Notes: a model not told the origin generated them from the letters alone. Counted from the first letter of the stretch, positions 17,130 to 31,103 are shown. The stretch: DNA of 34,330 bases from Gammaproteobacteria bacterium (GCA_003252455.1 QKED01000019.1:1-34330), one strand, 5' to 3'. Made by a program: numbers and translations.

Positions 17130-17147
17130 ATGGCCCAGACTCCATGA
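17130..17147 (+). other. Five-codon upstream reading frame overlapping the accA start
   Basis: ATG GCC CAG ACT CCA TGA encodes MAQTP and ends so that its TGA overlaps the accA ATG (ATGA). It lies about 24 nt after the predicted transcription start. accA itself has no clear ribosome site, so a coupled re-initiation role is possible. It may also be chance, because the mini-frame has no good ribosome site either. Confidence 0.3.
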
Positions 17148-18109
17148 ATCTCAATTTCTTAGAATTCGAACAACCGATTGCCGAACTCGAGGCCAAGATC
17201 GAGGAGCTGCGTTATGTCGGCGACGATAACGAGATCAATATCGGCGAGGAGATCGCGCGTCTGGAGTCGAAGAGCCGCGAACTGACCGAGAGCATCTTCG
17301 CGGATCTCTCCCCTTGGCAGATCTCGCAGATCGCCCGCCACCCCATGCGCCCCTACACCAGTGACTACATCGAGCGCATCTTCACCGACTTCCAGGAGCT
17401 GCACGGCGACCGCGCCTACGCCGACGACCTCTCGATCATCGGTGGTGTGGCGCGCCTTGAGGGGCGTCCGGTGATGGTCATCGGTCACGAGAAGGGGCGC
17501 GACACCAAAGAGAAGGTGGCGCGCAATTTCGGTATGCCGCGCCCCGAGGGCTATCGCAAGGCCAAGCGTCTGATGGAGATGGCCGAGCGTTTCGGCCTGC
17601 CCATCGTCACCTTCATCGACACCCCCGGCGCCTATCCCGGTGTCGGTGCTGAGGAGCGTGGTCAGAGCGAGGCGATCGCCCGTAACCTCTTCGTCATGGC
17701 GCGTCTGAAGACGCCCATCATCTGCACCGTCATCGGTGAGGGTGGATCCGGCGGCGCCCTGGCCATCGGCGTGGGTGACCGGGTGCAGATGCTGCAATAC
17801 AGCACCTACTCGGTGATCAGCCCCGAGGGGTGCGCCTCGATCCTGTGGAAGAGTGCCGAGAAGGCGCCCGACGCCGCCGAGGCGCTCGGCATCACCTCCG
17901 CACGCCTCAAGGAGCTCGGCCTCATCGATGGGGTGATCGGTGAGCCCCTCGGCGGTGCCCACCGCAACTATACAACGGTGGCCGCCGCTATCCGCACTAC
18001 GCTCCTGGATGCCCTCGCCGAGCTGGAGAAGGTGCCCACCGAGGCGCTGGTGGAACGGCGTTACGAGCGCCTTATGGCCCTCGGCCACTGGGACAGCACA
18101 GAGGCCTGA
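17144..18109 (+). CDS. accA: Acetyl-CoA carboxylase carboxyltransferase subunit alpha
   Basis: A 321-residue protein, close to the 319 of E. coli AccA. It forms the carboxyltransferase with AccD (not in this window) and moves CO2 from carboxybiotin to acetyl-CoA, giving malonyl-CoA for fatty-acid synthesis. Visible family features are the N-terminal coiled region [20 protein letters not shown], the crotonase-fold stretch [19 protein letters not shown], and [16 protein letters not shown]. The start at 17144 matches the family. tilS begins 15 nt after the stop, a common neighbour. A promoter and a possible upstream mini-frame precede it. Confidence 0.97.
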   Translation: MNLNFLEFEQPIAELEAKIEELRYVGDDNEINIGEEIARLESKSRELTESIFADLSPWQISQIARHPMRPYTSDYIERIFTDFQELHGDRAYADDLSIIGGVARLEGRPVMVIGHEKGRDTKEKVARNFGMPRPEGYRKAKRLMEMAERFGLPIVTFIDTPGAYPGVGAEERGQSEAIARNLFVMARLKTPIICTVIGEGGSGGALAIGVGDRVQMLQYSTYSVISPEGCASILWKSAEKAPDAAEALGITSARLKELGLIDGVIGEPLGGAHRNYTTVAAAIRTTLLDALAELEKVPTEALVERRYERLMALGHWDSTEA

Positions 18110-18124
18110 GGTCGCACCTCGCAA

Positions 18125-21236
<3,112 letters not shown>

Positions 21237-21239
21237 TCC

Positions 21240-22076
21240 ATGCAACTGTGCGGTCACCGCGTCGGCCTCGATCAGCCGCTCTTTCTCATCGCCGGCCCCT
21301 GCGTCATCGAGGGGGAGGCAATCGTCCTCTCCATCGCCGAGCAGATGCAGGCGATCACCGCGCGTCTCGGTATCCCCTACATCTTCAAGGCGAGCTTCGA
21401 CAAGGCCAACCGCACCTCCTCCAGCAGCTACCGGGGGCCCGGGCTGGAGGAGGGGCTGCGCATCCTGGCCAAGGTGAAGAGCGAGCTGGGGCTGCCGGTA
21501 CTCACCGATGTGCACGAGGACACCCCGCTCGACGCGGTGGCCGAGGTGGTGGATGTGCTGCAGACCCCCGCCTTCCTCTGTCGCCAGACCAACTTCATCC
21601 AGAACGTGGCGCGCTGCGGTAGACCGGTCAACATCAAGAAGGGGCAGTTTCTCGCCCCGGGCGATATGGTCAATGTAGTGGCCAAGGCGCGTGAGGTGGG
21701 CAACGAGCAGATCATGGTCTGCGAACGCGGTGTCTCCTTCGGCTACAACACCCTCATCTCCGACATGCGTGGCCTGGCCATCATGCGCGCCACCGGTGCC
21801 CCGGTGGTCTTCGATGCCACCCACTCGGTGCAGCAGCCGGGCGGGCAGGGCGGCAGCTCCGGCGGCCAGCGCGAGTTCGTGCCGGTGCTGGCGCGCGCGG
21901 CCGTCGCCAGCGGTATCGCCGGGCTGTTCATGGAGACCCACCCGGACCCGGCCAATGCCAAGTCTGACGGCCCCAACTCCTGGCCCCTCGACCAGATGGA
22001 GGCGCTGCTCACCACCTTGCAACGTCTCGACGCCACGGTAAAAGAGGCCGGGTTCATCGAACAGGGGCTGTTGTAG
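21240..22076 (+). CDS. kdsA: 3-deoxy-8-phosphooctulonate synthase (Kdo8P synthase)
   Basis: A 278-residue TIM-barrel enzyme that condenses PEP with arabinose-5-phosphate, the committed step to Kdo for LPS inner core. Motifs include [31 protein letters not shown] and [12 protein letters not shown]. Cys21 in AGPC occupies the place where metal-independent enzymes such as E. coli KdsA have Asn26. This suggests a metal-dependent (class II) enzyme like that of Aquifex; the class call is inference from that residue. The Kdo product connects this block to lapA/lapB elsewhere in the window. Confidence 0.96.
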   Translation: MQLCGHRVGLDQPLFLIAGPCVIEGEAIVLSIAEQMQAITARLGIPYIFKASFDKANRTSSSSYRGPGLEEGLRILAKVKSELGLPVLTDVHEDTPLDAVAEVVDVLQTPAFLCRQTNFIQNVARCGRPVNIKKGQFLAPGDMVNVVAKAREVGNEQIMVCERGVSFGYNTLISDMRGLAIMRATGAPVVFDATHSVQQPGGQGGSSGGQREFVPVLARAAVASGIAGLFMETHPDPANAKSDGPNSWPLDQMEALLTTLQRLDATVKEAGFIEQGLL

Positions 22077-22097
22077 GCGCCAGATAACAAGATTCGC

Positions 22098-22120
22098 ACC
22101 CGACGCCTTGGACGTCGGGT
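22098..22120. other. Stem-loop between kdsA and eno
   Basis: ACCCGACG (22098-22105) pairs perfectly with CGTCGGGT (22113-22120) over 8 bp around a 7-nt loop. It starts 22 nt after the kdsA stop. There is no T run (CACCCCAAC follows). It may cause partial termination or protect mRNA ends so that eno can be expressed separately. Confidence 0.5.
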
Positions 22121-22154
22121 CACCCCAACTTAGCAACCAACGGAAGACACCTGA

Positions 22155-23471
<1,317 letters not shown>

Positions 23472-23519
23472 CCCACCCATCACCCACCTCGACCGGGATG
23501 GTCGGGGTCGGAGGCCGCC

Positions 23520-23798
23520 ATGCGCATGCTTTCGCTCATCCTGCTGACGCTGTTGGTCGCGCTGCAGTACCAGCTCTGGCTGGGTGAGGGGGGCTATCGT
23601 AAGTTGCTCCACATGAGCGAGTCGGTGGCCGCGCAAGAGGCGGAGAACGCACGCCTCGCCGAACGCAATCACCGCCTGCTCATCGAGGTGTCAGACCTCA
23701 AGGAGGGGCAGGCGGCCATCGAGGAGCGGGCCCGCAGTGAGCTCGGCTTCATCCGTCCCAACGAGACCTTCTACCTCACCCTGGACCCGCATGAGTAA
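23520..23798 (+). CDS. ftsB: Cell division protein FtsB
   Basis: A 92-residue bitopic protein: one membrane helix (about residues 3-20, LSLILLTLLVALQYQLW) and then a heptad-patterned periplasmic coiled coil (about 30-70, ESVAAQEAENARLAERNHRL). The C-terminal ERARSELGFIRPNETFY is the family-typical region contacting FtsL and FtsQ. FtsB helps activate septal peptidoglycan synthesis. The start is the ATG at 23520; a second ATG at 23526 is also possible. The last 8 nt overlap the ispD start (ATGAGTAA), a conserved arrangement. Confidence 0.93.
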   Translation: MRMLSLILLTLLVALQYQLWLGEGGYRKLLHMSESVAAQEAENARLAERNHRLLIEVSDLKEGQAAIEERARSELGFIRPNETFYLTLDPHE

Positions 23799-24504
23799 CC
23801 CGCGCTACTGGGCCCTGGTGCCCGCCGCTGGCAGTGGTCGGCGCATGGGCAGCGACACCCCTAAGCAGTACCTCAAACTGCATGGTCGCAGCGTTCTCGA
23901 ACACACCCTCTCACGTCTCCTTGCCCATCCCGATATCGCGGGTGCCGTGGTGGTCCTGGCGGCCGGTGACCCGTATTGGCCGAGCATCGACATCGCCAGT
24001 GGCAAGCCGGTATGGCACGTGGTCGGTGGTGACGAGCGGTGCCACTCGGTGCAGAACGGTCTGCAACGGCTGGCACGCGAGGGGGGGGATGACGACTGGG
24101 TGCTGGTGCACGACGCGGCGCGCCCCTGTGTGCGCCCGAGTGACCTCGACCGCCTGATACAGGGGCTACGCGACCACCCGGTCGGCGGCCTCTTGGCGCT
24201 GCCGATCCACGACACCATCAAGCGTGCCGATCAGGCGCAGCAGGTGGTGGAGACGGTGCCGCGCGATGGCCTCTGGCGCGCCCTCACGCCACAGATGTTC
24301 CGCATCGGGGCACTCAGTGCCGCCCTCGACCGGGCCCTCTCCGACGGGTTTCTCGTCACCGACGAGGCCTCGGCCATGGAGCATGCCGGCCACGCACCCT
24401 GCCTGGTCGAGGGAGAGCCCGACAACCTCAAGATCACCCGTCCCCATGACCTGGCCCTCGCGGAGCTGTTTCTTGCCCGACAGGCCGAGGAGAACCATCC
24501 ATGA
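23791..24504 (+). CDS. ispD: 2-C-methyl-D-erythritol 4-phosphate cytidylyltransferase
   Basis: A 237-residue MEP-pathway enzyme that couples CTP to MEP. The nucleotide-binding signature [18 protein letters not shown] lies near the N-terminus (about residues 11-28), and [17 protein letters not shown] near residue 105. The ATG at 23791 lies within the end of ftsB, giving [14 protein letters not shown]; starts further upstream would translate ftsB in a wrong frame. ispF overlaps the end by 4 nt, and the two enzymes act one step apart (IspE, which acts between them, is elsewhere). Confidence 0.97.
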   Translation: MSNPRYWALVPAAGSGRRMGSDTPKQYLKLHGRSVLEHTLSRLLAHPDIAGAVVVLAAGDPYWPSIDIASGKPVWHVVGGDERCHSVQNGLQRLAREGGDDDWVLVHDAARPCVRPSDLDRLIQGLRDHPVGGLLALPIHDTIKRADQAQQVVETVPRDGLWRALTPQMFRIGALSAALDRALSDGFLVTDEASAMEHAGHAPCLVEGEPDNLKITRPHDLALAELFLARQAEENHP

Positions 24505-24986
24505 TCCGTATCGGTCACGGTTTCGATGTCCACCGCTTTGCTGACTGTGCCGAGCGCGAACTGGTGATCGCTGGTGTGGCGATCCCGCACGACCGTAGCC
24601 TGGTCGCCCACTCCGATGGGGATGTGGCGATCCACGCCTTGTGTGATGCCCTGCTCGGTGCTGCCGGGCTCGGCGATATCGGGCGTCACTTCCCCGATAC
24701 CAGTGCCGAGTTCGCCGGTATCGACAGCCGCCTGCTGCTGCGTAGGGTTGTGGTCGAACTGAAGGCGCGGGCCTGGCGTGTAGGCAACGTCGACCTGACC
24801 ATCGTCGCCCAGCGGCCGAAGATGGCCCCGCACATCGACACCATGCGCGCGCGGCTGGCGGCGGATTTGGAGGTCATGCCGGAGGCGGTCAACGTCAAGG
24901 CGACGACCACCGAGCGACTCGGCTACACCGGGCGTGAGGAGGGTATCGCCACCCACGCCGTTGCCCTTATCGAGTCCATCGCTTGA
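24501..24986 (+). CDS. ispF: 2-C-methyl-D-erythritol 2,4-cyclodiphosphate synthase
   Basis: A 161-residue trimeric enzyme of isoprenoid synthesis. [13 protein letters not shown] supplies the metal ligands Asp9 and His11, and [20 protein letters not shown] contains the third metal-binding His and substrate loop. [12 protein letters not shown] and the C-terminal [17 protein letters not shown] complete the family pattern. It starts at ATG 24501 within the end of ispD and ends overlapping the TTG start of truD (TTGA), so ispD-ispF-truD look translationally linked. Confidence 0.97.
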   Translation: MIRIGHGFDVHRFADCAERELVIAGVAIPHDRSLVAHSDGDVAIHALCDALLGAAGLGDIGRHFPDTSAEFAGIDSRLLLRRVVVELKARAWRVGNVDLTIVAQRPKMAPHIDTMRARLAADLEVMPEAVNVKATTTERLGYTGREEGIATHAVALIESIA

Positions 24987-26062
24987 GCATCGACCTGGTA
25001 CGTTACCCCGAGGCACCCTTGGCGGGGCTGCCCTATGCCTGGGGCGGTCCGGTGGGCAGCGGGTGGTTGCGCGTCGCCCCAGAGGATTTCCAGGTCGAAG
25101 AGCTCGGCTTGGTCGAGCCGTGTGGGGCGGGTGAGCACCTCTGGCTCTGGGTCGAGAAGCGTGGGGCGAACAGTGACTGGGTGGCGGGGCAGTTGGCCCA
25201 GGCCGCCGGGGTCGGTAGCGATGCGGTGAGCTATGCCGGGCGCAAGGACCGCCATGCGCTCACCTGGCAGTGGTTCTCCCTACATCTGCCCACCGACACT
25301 GCGGTCGACCTGCCTGAGGTGCCGTGTGAGGGTGCGCGTATCCTGCGCCGGGTGCGCCATGGGCAGAAGCTGCGCACCGGCGCCCTGCTCGGTAACCGTT
25401 TCACCCTGACCCTACGCGCGGTGCAGGCCGACCACCAGGCATTGGCCCAGCGCATCGAGGCGCTGAATGTCCACGGCTATCCGAACTGGTTCGGCGAGCA
25501 GCGCTTCGGCCATGCCAACGGCAATGTGCACGGCGCGCTGGCCATGTTCGCCGAACCCAAAGTGCGCATCTCGCGCAACCTGCGCAGCCTCTATCTCTCG
25601 GCCGCGCGCGCGTGGATCTTCAATCAGGTGCTTGCCGCACGGGTAGAGGCCGGCACCTGGTGCGAGGCGCGGGTCGGGGATTGCTTCAACCTCGACGGCA
25701 GTGACAACCACACCCTGGCCCTGGTGGTGGACGATGCCTTGCGCGAGCGTCTACGGCGCGGGGCGATCCACACCACGGGGCCGCTCTGGGGCACGGGACG
25801 CCCGCAGAGCGCGCGCGCGGTGGTGCAGGAGGAGCTGTCTATCGCCGCCGCCTGGCCCGAATTGCGTGAGGGCCTGGAGCGCATGGGCCTTCGCCCCGAG
25901 CGGCGTGCGCAACGGGTTCTGCCACGTGAGTTGCAGGCGCAGTGGCTGGATGCGCAGACGCTGCGTCTCGACTTTGTACTGCCGGCCGGTGCCTTTGCCA
26001 CCTCGCTTTTGCGCGAGCTTCTGGAGCTGGAGGATCGTGGCTCAGTGGCGACGTCGGCCTGA
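24983..26062 (+). CDS. truD: tRNA pseudouridine(13) synthase TruD
   Basis: A 359-residue pseudouridine synthase that modifies U13 of tRNA-Glu. The catalytic Asp89 is in [17 protein letters not shown], the TruD signature. Other family stretches are [12 protein letters not shown] and the conserved GPLWGTG near residue 270. The start is a TTG at 24983 overlapping the ispF stop; no in-frame ATG or GTG nearby keeps the conserved N-terminal region (YAWGG, then EDFQVEE). The last 21 nt overlap, antisense, the end of the convergent Smr-domain gene. Confidence 0.94.
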   Translation: MSIDLVRYPEAPLAGLPYAWGGPVGSGWLRVAPEDFQVEELGLVEPCGAGEHLWLWVEKRGANSDWVAGQLAQAAGVGSDAVSYAGRKDRHALTWQWFSLHLPTDTAVDLPEVPCEGARILRRVRHGQKLRTGALLGNRFTLTLRAVQADHQALAQRIEALNVHGYPNWFGEQRFGHANGNVHGALAMFAEPKVRISRNLRSLYLSAARAWIFNQVLAARVEAGTWCEARVGDCFNLDGSDNHTLALVVDDALRERLRRGAIHTTGPLWGTGRPQSARAVVQEELSIAAAWPELREGLERMGLRPERRAQRVLPRELQAQWLDAQTLRLDFVLPAGAFATSLLRELLELEDRGSVATSA

Positions 26063-26611
26063 GCGGTGTGACTCGCCGCGGCGTAGCAGGAGGTAGAGTG
26101 CGCCCGTACCACCGTGTTCAGGCAGTGCCGAACAGAAGGCGAGGGTGTCGGGATAGTCGCGTAGCCAGTGGTTGACCATCCCTTTGAGCACTGGTTGCCC
26201 CTGCTGCGAGCTGTAGCCCTTACCATGGATGATCAGCACCGCGTGCACCCCGCGTTGGCGGCATTCGGCGAGGAATTCGAGCATCTCACTGCGCGCCTCC
26301 TCCACGCTCAGGCCGTGTAGGTCGAGGAGGGCATCGGGCGGGTATTGGCCGCGCCGTAGACGGCGCATCACCCGCTCTTGTACCCCCGGGACGGCGTAGT
26401 AGAGCGCCTCTCCCCCGTGTACCTGGGCCGTGCCCGCCTGGGTGGAGAAGAGGGCCGGGTGTTCCAGCGTGGCCCGCGCGGTGAAGCGCGGGCGCTGGGG
26501 GCGTTCGGGCGGGGTCGGGGGGATGGTGTCGTTGACCAGAGGCTGCACATCGGCCACCTCGCGGCGAAACAGCTCCAGCTCCTCCTCACTGATGGGGCGG
26601 CGGCGTGGCAT
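26042..26611 (-). CDS. Smr-domain protein
   Basis: A 189-residue protein. The N-terminal half (1-85) is polar and probably loosely folded. The C-terminal Smr domain (about 92-180) shows [12 protein letters not shown] (96-107), IIHGKG (127-132) and [14 protein letters not shown] (166-179). The Smr fold is a predicted nuclease; E. coli SmrB cleaves mRNA at collided ribosomes, while SmrA is less understood. Which paralogue this is cannot be fixed, though SmrA-like length and layout are plausible. The start [11 protein letters not shown] at 26611 agrees with the family; an upstream extension to 26662 was rejected. It is convergent with truD and divergent from surE (89-bp gap). Confidence 0.9.
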   Translation of the reverse strand: MPRRRPISEEELELFRREVADVQPLVNDTIPPTPPERPQRPRFTARATLEHPALFSTQAGTAQVHGGEALYYAVPGVQERVMRRLRRGQYPPDALLDLHGLSVEEARSEMLEFLAECRQRGVHAVLIIHGKGYSSQQGQPVLKGMVNHWLRDYPDTLAFCSALPEHGGTGALYLLLRRGESHRSGRRRH

Positions 26612-26700
26612 GGCGGGTTCCTTGGCAGGTGCGCTATTGTAGCAGTTTGTCCACACGCCCACGTGCCGAGCATTACGGCTTGATTTTGCAGGAGATCCGC

Positions 26701-27450
26701 GTGTCCATGAAGATCCTCATCAGCAACGACGATGGCTTCCTCGCCCCTGGTCTACGTACCTTGGCCGCCTATCTGGCCGCCGTCGGCGAGGTGACCGTGG
26801 TGGCCCCGGACCGTGATCGAAGTGGGGCCAGCAACTCCCTTACCCTCGACTATCCGCTACACGCCACCGAGACCGAGAACGGCTTCATCCGTGTCGATGG
26901 TACCCCCACCGACTGCGTCCACCTGGCCCTCACCGGCTTGCTCGACAACGAGCCCGACATCGTCGTATCGGGTATCAATGCTGGCGCCAATATGGGCGAT
27001 GACGTGCTCTACTCGGGCACCGTGGCCGCCGCCATGGAGGGACGCTTCCTGGGTCTGCCGGCCATTGCTATCTCGCTGGTCGGGCGTGAGCACTTCGAGA
27101 GTGCCGCGCGGGTGGCCGTGCAGTTGGTGCAGAACCTGCGCCATGAACCTATCTCGCCGGATGTCATCCTCAACGTCAATGTCCCGGACCTGCCCTATGA
27201 ACAGCTCAAGGGGATGGAGGTGACGCGCCTCGGGGCTCGGCACAAGTCCGAGCCGGTAGTGAAGGGCCACGACCCGCGCGGACGCCCTCTCTACTGGGTC
27301 GGTCCTGTGGGCAGTGAGGCGGATGCCGGGCCCGGGACCGACTTTCATGCCATCCGTGAGGGACGCGTCTCGATCACGCCGATCCACGCCGACCTCACCC
27401 GCCATAGCGCTCGCGACGCCCTCGCCCAGTGGCTCAAGCCCCTACAGTGA
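26701..27450 (+). CDS. surE: 5'/3'-nucleotidase SurE
   Basis: A 249-residue metal-dependent phosphatase that removes phosphate from nucleoside monophosphates and short polyphosphates. The metal-binding NDDG is ten residues from the start, and [19 protein letters not shown] holds the conserved Asn and Ser. AGGAGA lies 6 nt before the GTG at 26701, giving [12 protein letters not shown]. The ATG at 26707 gives the more usual [10 protein letters not shown] but sits 12 nt from the ribosome site, so either may be used. In many gammaproteobacteria surE is followed by pcm, then nlpD and rpoS; here yqaA follows directly and the others are not in the window. Confidence 0.95.
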   Translation: MSMKILISNDDGFLAPGLRTLAAYLAAVGEVTVVAPDRDRSGASNSLTLDYPLHATETENGFIRVDGTPTDCVHLALTGLLDNEPDIVVSGINAGANMGDDVLYSGTVAAAMEGRFLGLPAIAISLVGREHFESAARVAVQLVQNLRHEPISPDVILNVNVPDLPYEQLKGMEVTRLGARHKSEPVVKGHDPRGRPLYWVGPVGSEADAGPGTDFHAIREGRVSITPIHADLTRHSARDALAQWLKPLQ

Positions 27451-27496
27451 ATACGCCTCACATGTCCCCCACCCACCTAAGCAACAAGGCCTGACC

Positions 27497-28072
27497 ATGT
27501 TCTCTACCCTCTATGCCCGCGCCATGCAGTGGGCGGTGCATCCGCACGCCAAACGCTATCTGGCTGGACTGAGCTTCGCCGAGTCCTCGTTCTTCCCGAT
27601 CCCGCCCGATGTGATGCTCGCCCCCATGGCCCTGGCACGCACCGACAAGGCCTGGGAGTACGCCCTGCTCACCACGTTGGCCTCGGTGCTCGGTGGACTG
27701 TTCGGCTACCTCATCGGCTACTTCGCCTTCGACCTCATCTCTGCTTGGCTGGAGCAGAGCCACTACTGGTCGGCCTATCTGCGCGCCCGGGAGTGGTTCG
27801 ATAGCTGGGGCTTTTGGGCCATCTTCTTGGCGGGGTTCTCCCCCATACCGTATAAGGTCTTTACCATCACCGCCGGTGTGGTGGGGATGAACATCCCGCT
27901 CTTCGTCCTGGCCTCACTTATCGGACGTGGTGCGCGATTTTATATGGTCGCGGGGTTGATGGTGTGGGGCGGCGCACGCATGGAGAGCCTATTGCGGCGC
28001 TATATCGACCGCATTGGTCTGGTGCTGGTGGTGTTGGCGGTGATCGCCTATGTCATGCTCAACGGGGGCTGA
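27497..28072 (+). CDS. yqaA: YqaA-family (VTT/DedA-like) membrane protein
   Basis: A 191-residue inner-membrane protein with the VTT/SNARE-associated fold. Family features are FAESSFFPIPPDVMLAPMAL near residue 30, the glycine-rich GGLFGYLIGY, and FLAGFSPIPYKVFTITAGV near residue 118, where the re-entrant loop and conserved basic residue occur. DedA relatives move undecaprenyl phosphate or polar lipids; the YqaA subgroup has no confirmed substrate. The ATG at 27497 has AAGG 7 nt upstream. The gene is 46 nt after surE, the expected location in proteobacteria once pcm is skipped. Confidence 0.9.
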   Translation: MFSTLYARAMQWAVHPHAKRYLAGLSFAESSFFPIPPDVMLAPMALARTDKAWEYALLTTLASVLGGLFGYLIGYFAFDLISAWLEQSHYWSAYLRAREWFDSWGFWAIFLAGFSPIPYKVFTITAGVVGMNIPLFVLASLIGRGARFYMVAGLMVWGGARMESLLRRYIDRIGLVLVVLAVIAYVMLNGG

Positions 28073-28114
28073 TTTGAGTCTCACCACGACCAGGATCTCT
28101 GTTACTTCCCTGAA

Positions 28115-28140
28115 GGCCGATTAAACTACCCCAATCGGTC
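28115..28140. other. Stem-loop upstream of the response regulator gene
   Basis: GGCCGATT (28115-28122) pairs with AATCGGTC (28133-28140), with one G-U pair in eight, around a 10-nt loop. It lies between yqaA and the signalling cassette, ending 16 nt before the ATG at 28157. It could be a leader structure or an operator half-site pair. No convincing promoter was found in the 84-bp gap. Confidence 0.35.
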
Positions 28141-28156
28141 ATAGGACGCAGTGCGC

Positions 28157-31045
28157 ATGAGTGACAAGGCCTCCATCCTCATTGTCGACGATATCCCTGA
28201 GAACATTCAGGTCGTCGCGCATATCCTCAAGTCGACGCGCTATGAGATGTCGTTCGCCACCAGTGGCGAAGATGCGCTGCACGCGGTCGCCGCCAGTCGC
28301 TTCGACCTGATCCTGCTCGACATCATGATGCCCACCATGGATGGCTTCGAGGTCTGCACCCGCCTGAAGCAAGACCCGGCAACGCAGGCGATACCGGTCA
28401 TCTTCCTCACCGCACGCTCCGATCACGACAGTCTGATCCGCGCCTTCGATGTGGGGGGTATCGACTACATCACCAAGCCGTTCAACGCCGCCGAACTGCT
28501 GGTGCGTGTCGATACCCACCTCTCGTTGCGGCGTACCCAGCGTGAGCTGAGCGAGCGCAACCTCAGCCTGCAGCGGCAGGTGGAGCAGACCCAGGCGGCG
28601 CAGAGCGCCCTCAAACGCGCGCACGAGGAGCTGCAGTTGTTCCTCGACAACATCCACGACTTGGCCCTGCACCGCCGTCTCGATGGCCAACCCATGCTCT
28701 GCAACAGCCGCTTTTTGGAGCTGACCGGCGTCGAGCCGACGCAACTCGGTGCCGTGGGGAGTTGGCTCGCCTTGATCCATCCTGACGACCAGTCCTGTCT
28801 ACGCTCGGTGTTCAGTGAGTACCCACAGGGGCGGGCATCGGCCGAGGTGAGTTATCGCCTGCGCGACCGGCAGGGGCAGTGGCGCTGGATCGAGTCGCGT
28901 TTAGTCGGTGTACCCGACGAGGCGGGTGGTTGGCGAGGCTATCACGACATCGGCCGCGATGTGACGGAGCAGCGTCTGGCGGTCGAGCGCGACCTCAACC
29001 GTGCCTACGGGCGTCTGGATGCCATTGTCGACGCCCTGCCGGACCAACTCTTCGTGCTTGATGAGCAGGAACGTGTGGTCGATTACCGAGTCCCGCAGTC
29101 GGAGTTGCAGTACACCGACCCCCATCGCTATCTCAATCACACTGTCGCCGAATTGATCCCGACGGAGGCCTATGCGCGGGTCCAGGTCGCGTTGGCGCAG
29201 GCGCGTCAATCCGGGCGCAGCAGTGGTGCCACCTACTCGCTCGATTTCGATGGGCAGACCCGCTGGTTCGAGCTCTCCGTCTCCAACGGTGGGCGGCGTG
29301 TCGATAATCAGCTGATCGTGCTGGTACGCGATATCAGCGAACGGGTCGATAACCTCGATCGCCTACGCCAGGCCGCCAGCGTGTTCAACAATGTGGCCGA
29401 GGCGATCCTCATCACCGACGCGCAGCAGCAGATCATCGCCGTCAACCACGCCTTTACGCGCATGACCGGTTGGGAGGAGGAGGAGTTGCGGGGGATGACG
29501 CCTTCGGTGCTGAAGTCCGGTGCCCATGACGCCCCCTACTACGATGAGCTGTGGAAGAGCCTCAACGAGACCGGTCATTGGCGTGGTGAATTCTGGAATC
29601 GGCGCAAAGGGGGCGAGGGCTTCCCGGTGGTCGAGAGCATCAACAGTGTGCTCGATGATGAGGGCGAGGTGCGCTTCTACATCGGTGTCTTCAGTGATGT
29701 CACTGAGCAGCGCCAGTCTCAGGAGCAGATCCGCCACCTCTCCGACTGGGACCTACTCACCGGCCTGCCCAACCGCAAGCTGCTCTTCGACCGTCTGCAT
29801 CAGGCCATCTCGCGGGCACGGCGTAACAGTGAGGGGCTGGCGCTCTTGCAGCTCGACCTCGATCGCTTCAAGCATATCAACGACAGTATGGGTCACCCGG
29901 TCGGCGACCAACTGCTCACTCAAGTGGCGCGGCGGCTTGAGCACATCACGCGCGACAACGATACCCTGGCGCGCGTCAGTGGCGATGAGTTCATCCTCCT
30001 GGTGGAGGATATCGACAACGCCTATCAGGTGGCGAATATCGCCGAGAAGCTGCAGGAGGCGTTTACCCCGGCCTACGCCTTGGACGACCTCTCGCTCTAT
30101 CTCTCCTGCAGTATCGGGATCAGTCTCTATCCGGAAGATGGGCAGGATGGGGATACCCTGCTGCGCAGTGCCGAGGCGGCCATGTACGCGGCTAAGGAGC
30201 ATGGTGGGGGCAACTATCGCTTCTTCACCAATGAGATGAGCACGCGTGCCTACCAGCGCATCCTGCTCGAAAGCCACCTGCGCCGTGCTCTGGTCGCCGA
30301 TGAGTTGGAGATCTACTTCCAGCCGCAGATCAGCCTCCCTGACCAAGCCGTGATTGGTGCCGAGGTCCTGGTGCGTTGGCAGCATCCAGAGCTGGGCCTC
30401 ATCATGCCGGATCAGTTCATCCCGCTGGCCGAGGAGAGTGGTCTCATTCTAGAGCTGGGACTGCAGGTGTTGCGTAAGGCGTGTCGCCAACTCCAGGCGT
30501 GGCGTGAGGCGGGGGTCGAGCTGGTCGACTACCTGGCAGTCAACGTCTCGGCACTGCAGGTGATGCGCTCGCCGCTCGTGGAACAGGTGCTCGATGTACT
30601 GCACGAAACGGGTCTACCGGCCCAATCACTGGAGCTGGAGATCACCGAAAATGCTATTATGCAAAACCCCGACCGAGCGGTAGAGATCTTCGGTGACCTA
30701 CGAAAGATGGGCGTTCGCCTCGCGTTGGACGATTTTGGTACCGGTTACTCCTCACTCGGCTACCTCAAGCGTCTACCCATCGACAAACTGAAGATCGACA
30801 AATCGTTCGTGCTGGACCTACTGACCGACAAGAATGACCGGGTCATCACTCATACCGTGGTCAATCTGGCCAAGAGCCTCGGCATCAAGGTGATCGCCGA
30901 AGGTGTCGAGGAGCAGGCACAGGCCGATTTTCTCCTCACCGAGGGTTGCGATGAGGGGCAGGGGTATCTCTACTCACGGCCCCTGCCCAGAGAGGCGTTT
31001 GAGCAGTGGGTCGAATCTCGACGTCACTCACTGATTGCTGTCTAG
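28157..31045 (+). CDS. REC-PAS-PAS-PAS-GGDEF-EAL response regulator (c-di-GMP turnover)
   Basis: A 962-residue cytoplasmic protein without membrane segments. Domain order: REC (about 3-120; phospho-acceptor Asp55, Lys107), coiled coil (125-160), PAS (160-278, PAS-PAC end DIGRDVTEQR), PAS (285-398), PAS (405-520), GGDEF (528-690) and EAL (702-950). The GGDEF signature reads SGDEF (608-612), preceded by an RxxD inhibitory site, RDND (599-602). The EAL signature reads EVL (736-738), with the other catalytic residues present: NVS, ELEITEN, DDFGTG, AEGVE and the QGY of the C-terminal strand. Both synthesis and breakdown of c-di-GMP are plausible. AGGACG is 8 nt before the ATG; a GTG at 28151 would add two residues. 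A REC-kinase gene follows 58 nt downstream. Confidence 0.93.
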   Translation: MSDKASILIVDDIPENIQVVAHILKSTRYEMSFATSGEDALHAVAASRFDLILLDIMMPTMDGFEVCTRLKQDPATQAIPVIFLTARSDHDSLIRAFDVGGIDYITKPFNAAELLVRVDTHLSLRRTQRELSERNLSLQRQVEQTQAAQSALKRAHEELQLFLDNIHDLALHRRLDGQPMLCNSRFLELTGVEPTQLGAVGSWLALIHPDDQSCLRSVFSEYPQGRASAEVSYRLRDRQGQWRWIESRLVGVPDEAGGWRGYHDIGRDVTEQRLAVERDLNRAYGRLDAIVDALPDQLFVLDEQERVVDYRVPQSELQYTDPHRYLNHTVAELIPTEAYARVQVALAQARQSGRSSGATYSLDFDGQTRWFELSVSNGGRRVDNQLIVLVRDISERVDNLDRLRQAASVFNNVAEAILITDAQQQIIAVNHAFTRMTGWEEEELRGMTPSVLKSGAHDAPYYDELWKSLNETGHWRGEFWNRRKGGEGFPVVESINSVLDDEGEVRFYIGVFSDVTEQRQSQEQIRHLSDWDLLTGLPNRKLLFDRLHQAISRARRNSEGLALLQLDLDRFKHINDSMGHPVGDQLLTQVARRLEHITRDNDTLARVSGDEFILLVEDIDNAYQVANIAEKLQEAFTPAYALDDLSLYLSCSIGISLYPEDGQDGDTLLRSAEAAMYAAKEHGGGNYRFFTNEMSTRAYQRILLESHLRRALVADELEIYFQPQISLPDQAVIGAEVLVRWQHPELGLIMPDQFIPLAEESGLILELGLQVLRKACRQLQAWREAGVELVDYLAVNVSALQVMRSPLVEQVLDVLHETGLPAQSLELEITENAIMQNPDRAVEIFGDLRKMGVRLALDDFGTGYSSLGYLKRLPIDKLKIDKSFVLDLLTDKNDRVITHTVVNLAKSLGIKVIAEGVEEQAQADFLLTEGCDEGQGYLYSRPLPREAFEQWVESRRHSLIAV

Positions 31046-31103
31046 GCGTCAGCCAGTGAGTCCGTTATTGTATGCAGTAATTGCTAATACCTGGAGAAGG
31101 TAG

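Noticed and set aside
31062-31090. TAATAC near 31085 as a -10 box for the kinase gene
   Set aside because: The -35 position is poor and the predicted transcription start would fall almost on the ribosome site.
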